In this document: piece after piece, positions 63,221 to 64,000 of the stretch | How positions within the stretch are numbered: position 1 is the first letter of the stretch | Layout of the letters: each line of letters opens with the position of its first letter | Source: Paenibacillus sp. FSL H7-0737 | GTDB taxonomy: Bacteria; Bacillota; Bacilli; Paenibacillales; Paenibacillaceae | Assembly (NCBI RefSeq): GCF_000758545.1 | Contig: NZ_CP009279.1 | Coordinates: 1,550,001-1,614,000, forward strand | Reading direction: 5' to 3' | DNA: 64,000 nt | The notes under the pieces: model-generated | What the model saw: the letters and a program-made list of their open reading frames with translations, nothing else | Database searches by the model: none | What the model was told of the DNA's origin: nothing | Translations under genes and position numbers: made by a program

Positions 63221-63802
63221 ATGAATAACACAACGCAACGTACAGATCCCCGGGTACTTCGTACACGTCAATTGCTTAGAGATGCTGTGATTGAATTGCT
63301 TGAGGAAATGGATATTGAGAAAATATCAGTAAACCGTATTGCAGAGCGGGCTAAAATCAATCGTGTTACTTTTTATCTGCATTATCGGGATCTCCCGGAT
63401 ATGTTGGAAAAGATGGCGGATGAGATGGTGGAGGACATTTTACAAGTGGTCAACAACGATGACAACGATCACGAATCGGTTGAAGAAGAGAATTTGAGGA
63501 TATTAGAGAGTCTGCTTAAGCATATTGCGGAAAATGCCAAATTCTATAAAGTGATACTCACATCGAAAAGAAGCCCTATTTTTACAGACCGTCTGTTCAA
63601 CTTGATGGCGGAAATCATCTCTGCACACCAGGAGAAAAAGGAGGGTGCTGCTGAGCATTCCAAGATGCCCATACAGAAGGACATTGCCGTTTGGTACGGT
63701 TCAGCAGCCCTGATTGGCACGGTTATTTCTTGGCTTCGAGATGACATGCCCTATACACCAGTGTATCTTGCCAGACAAATTAGTATGCTGCGTGCGAACT
63801 AA
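63221..63802 (+). CDS. TetR-family regulator of the MFS exporter
   Basis: A 193-residue regulator. The helix-turn-helix is at residues 34-62 (IEKISVNRIAERAKINRVTF then YLHYRDLPDML). The C-terminal domain, with AVWYGSAALIGTVISWLRDD and a final MPYTPVYLARQI, is of the TetR_C_7 type seen in Bacillales. TTGGAGAGAGTAAG precedes the ATG. It is divergent from the DHA2 exporter and probably represses it by binding the TTTACA palindromes. Confidence 0.9.
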   Translation: MNNTTQRTDPRVLRTRQLLRDAVIELLEEMDIEKISVNRIAERAKINRVTFYLHYRDLPDMLEKMADEMVEDILQVVNNDDNDHESVEEENLRILESLLKHIAENAKFYKVILTSKRSPIFTDRLFNLMAEIISAHQEKKEGAAEHSKMPIQKDIAVWYGSAALIGTVISWLRDDMPYTPVYLARQISMLRAN

Positions 63803-63823
63803 TCAAATGAATACGATCAAAAG

Positions 63824-63853
63824 AAAAAGCCGCGCATCATTGCGCGGCTTTTG
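63824..63853. terminator. Bidirectional terminator between convergent genes
   Basis: AAAAGCCGCGCA / TGCGCGGCTTTT with loop TCAT. Confidence 0.92.
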
Positions 63854-63871
63854 ATGTACAGAGCGGGTAAC

Positions 63872-64000
63872 TCACTGCACACTGAGATTATCCCAGTTGA
63901 CTTGGAATTCCTTCAGCATGCCTTCTTTGGTCAGCTTGCCACCGAGATACCCTTGAATGCTGCTGGATAATTCCTGCGGCATCCCGTTCGGCAGACGGGT
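63872..64000 (-). CDS. C-terminus of an extracellular solute-binding protein, partial
   Basis: The last 42 residues of a minus-strand gene whose start lies beyond the window: GMPQELSSSIQGYLGGKLTK then EGMLKEFQVNWDNL. This is the usual ending of family 1 sugar-binding proteins of ABC importers, with a helix and a terminal tryptophan. Stop TGA is at 63872-63874. Identity beyond the family cannot be judged. Confidence 0.6.
   Translation of the reverse strand, partial: TRLPNGMPQELSSSIQGYLGGKLTKEGMLKEFQVNWDNLSVQ

Overview
The window looks like a chromosome segment of a low-to-mid GC, spore-forming Firmicute, most likely Paenibacillus or a close relative. The basis is a spore germination receptor operon, a full-length sporulation sigma factor SigK with its pro-sequence, a Spo0F-kinase-like histidine kinase, class Ib ribonucleotide reductase, several S-layer-homology (SLH) proteins, and two sugar ABC importers that lack their own ATPase. 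The organism name is an inference; no rRNA or complete tRNA gene is present.

Layout. 1-1.9 kb: end of a gerA-type operon (A subunit, C lipoprotein, small two-helix D-type subunit). 2.1-3.8 kb: a short-chain dehydrogenase and a small SpoIIAA-like protein. 3.8-7.3 kb: nrdIEF on the minus strand with two NrdR boxes. 7.7-8.4 kb: intact sigK behind a SigK-type promoter. 8.8-10.4 kb: membrane diguanylate cyclase. 10.8-16.3 kb: arabinoside-type uptake module (solute-binding protein, two permeases, GH43 enzyme) with a divergent AraR-like repressor. 17-20.2 kb: a surface amidase carrying three SLH domains.

20.4-29 kb is an eroded accessory region. It holds a broken zeta-toxin-like gene, two 5'-truncated sigK copies, a tRNA-Leu remnant, an AraC remnant, an intact Gfo/Idh oxidoreductase, a collapsed sugar isomerase gene, a CBM9-like protein, a DUF1871 protein, three proteins that look like orphan immunity proteins, and the tail of a large serine recombinase. 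A fourth small sigK scrap lies at 31.7 kb, after a YczE-type membrane protein and a MerR-controlled alcohol dehydrogenase.

31.8-45.3 kb is a fructan/levan utilisation locus: LacI repressor, two LplB/LplC-type permeases, lipoprotein binding protein, intracellular GH32 fructosidase, ROK fructokinase, a large secreted GH32 levanase, a ROK-type repressor and a truncated MFS gene. The secreted enzyme would cut levan outside the cell, the importer would bring in the products, and the cytoplasmic fructosidase and fructokinase would feed fructose-6-phosphate to glycolysis.

45.6-52.5 kb: soluble sporulation-type kinase, DinG-like helicase, V4R protein, Ca2+ P-type ATPase. 53-57.5 kb: a very large SLH-anchored GH10 xylanase behind a cre site. 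57.7-57.9 kb: a short array of palindromic repeats. 58.2-63.8 kb: two efflux modules (TetR-MMPL and MFS-TetR), each with visible palindromic operators. The window ends in the 3' end of another sugar-binding protein gene. The most unusual observation is the set of three 5'-truncated sigK copies that share a common left junction; one of them shows only synonymous differences from the intact gene, and a serine recombinase remnant lies nearby.
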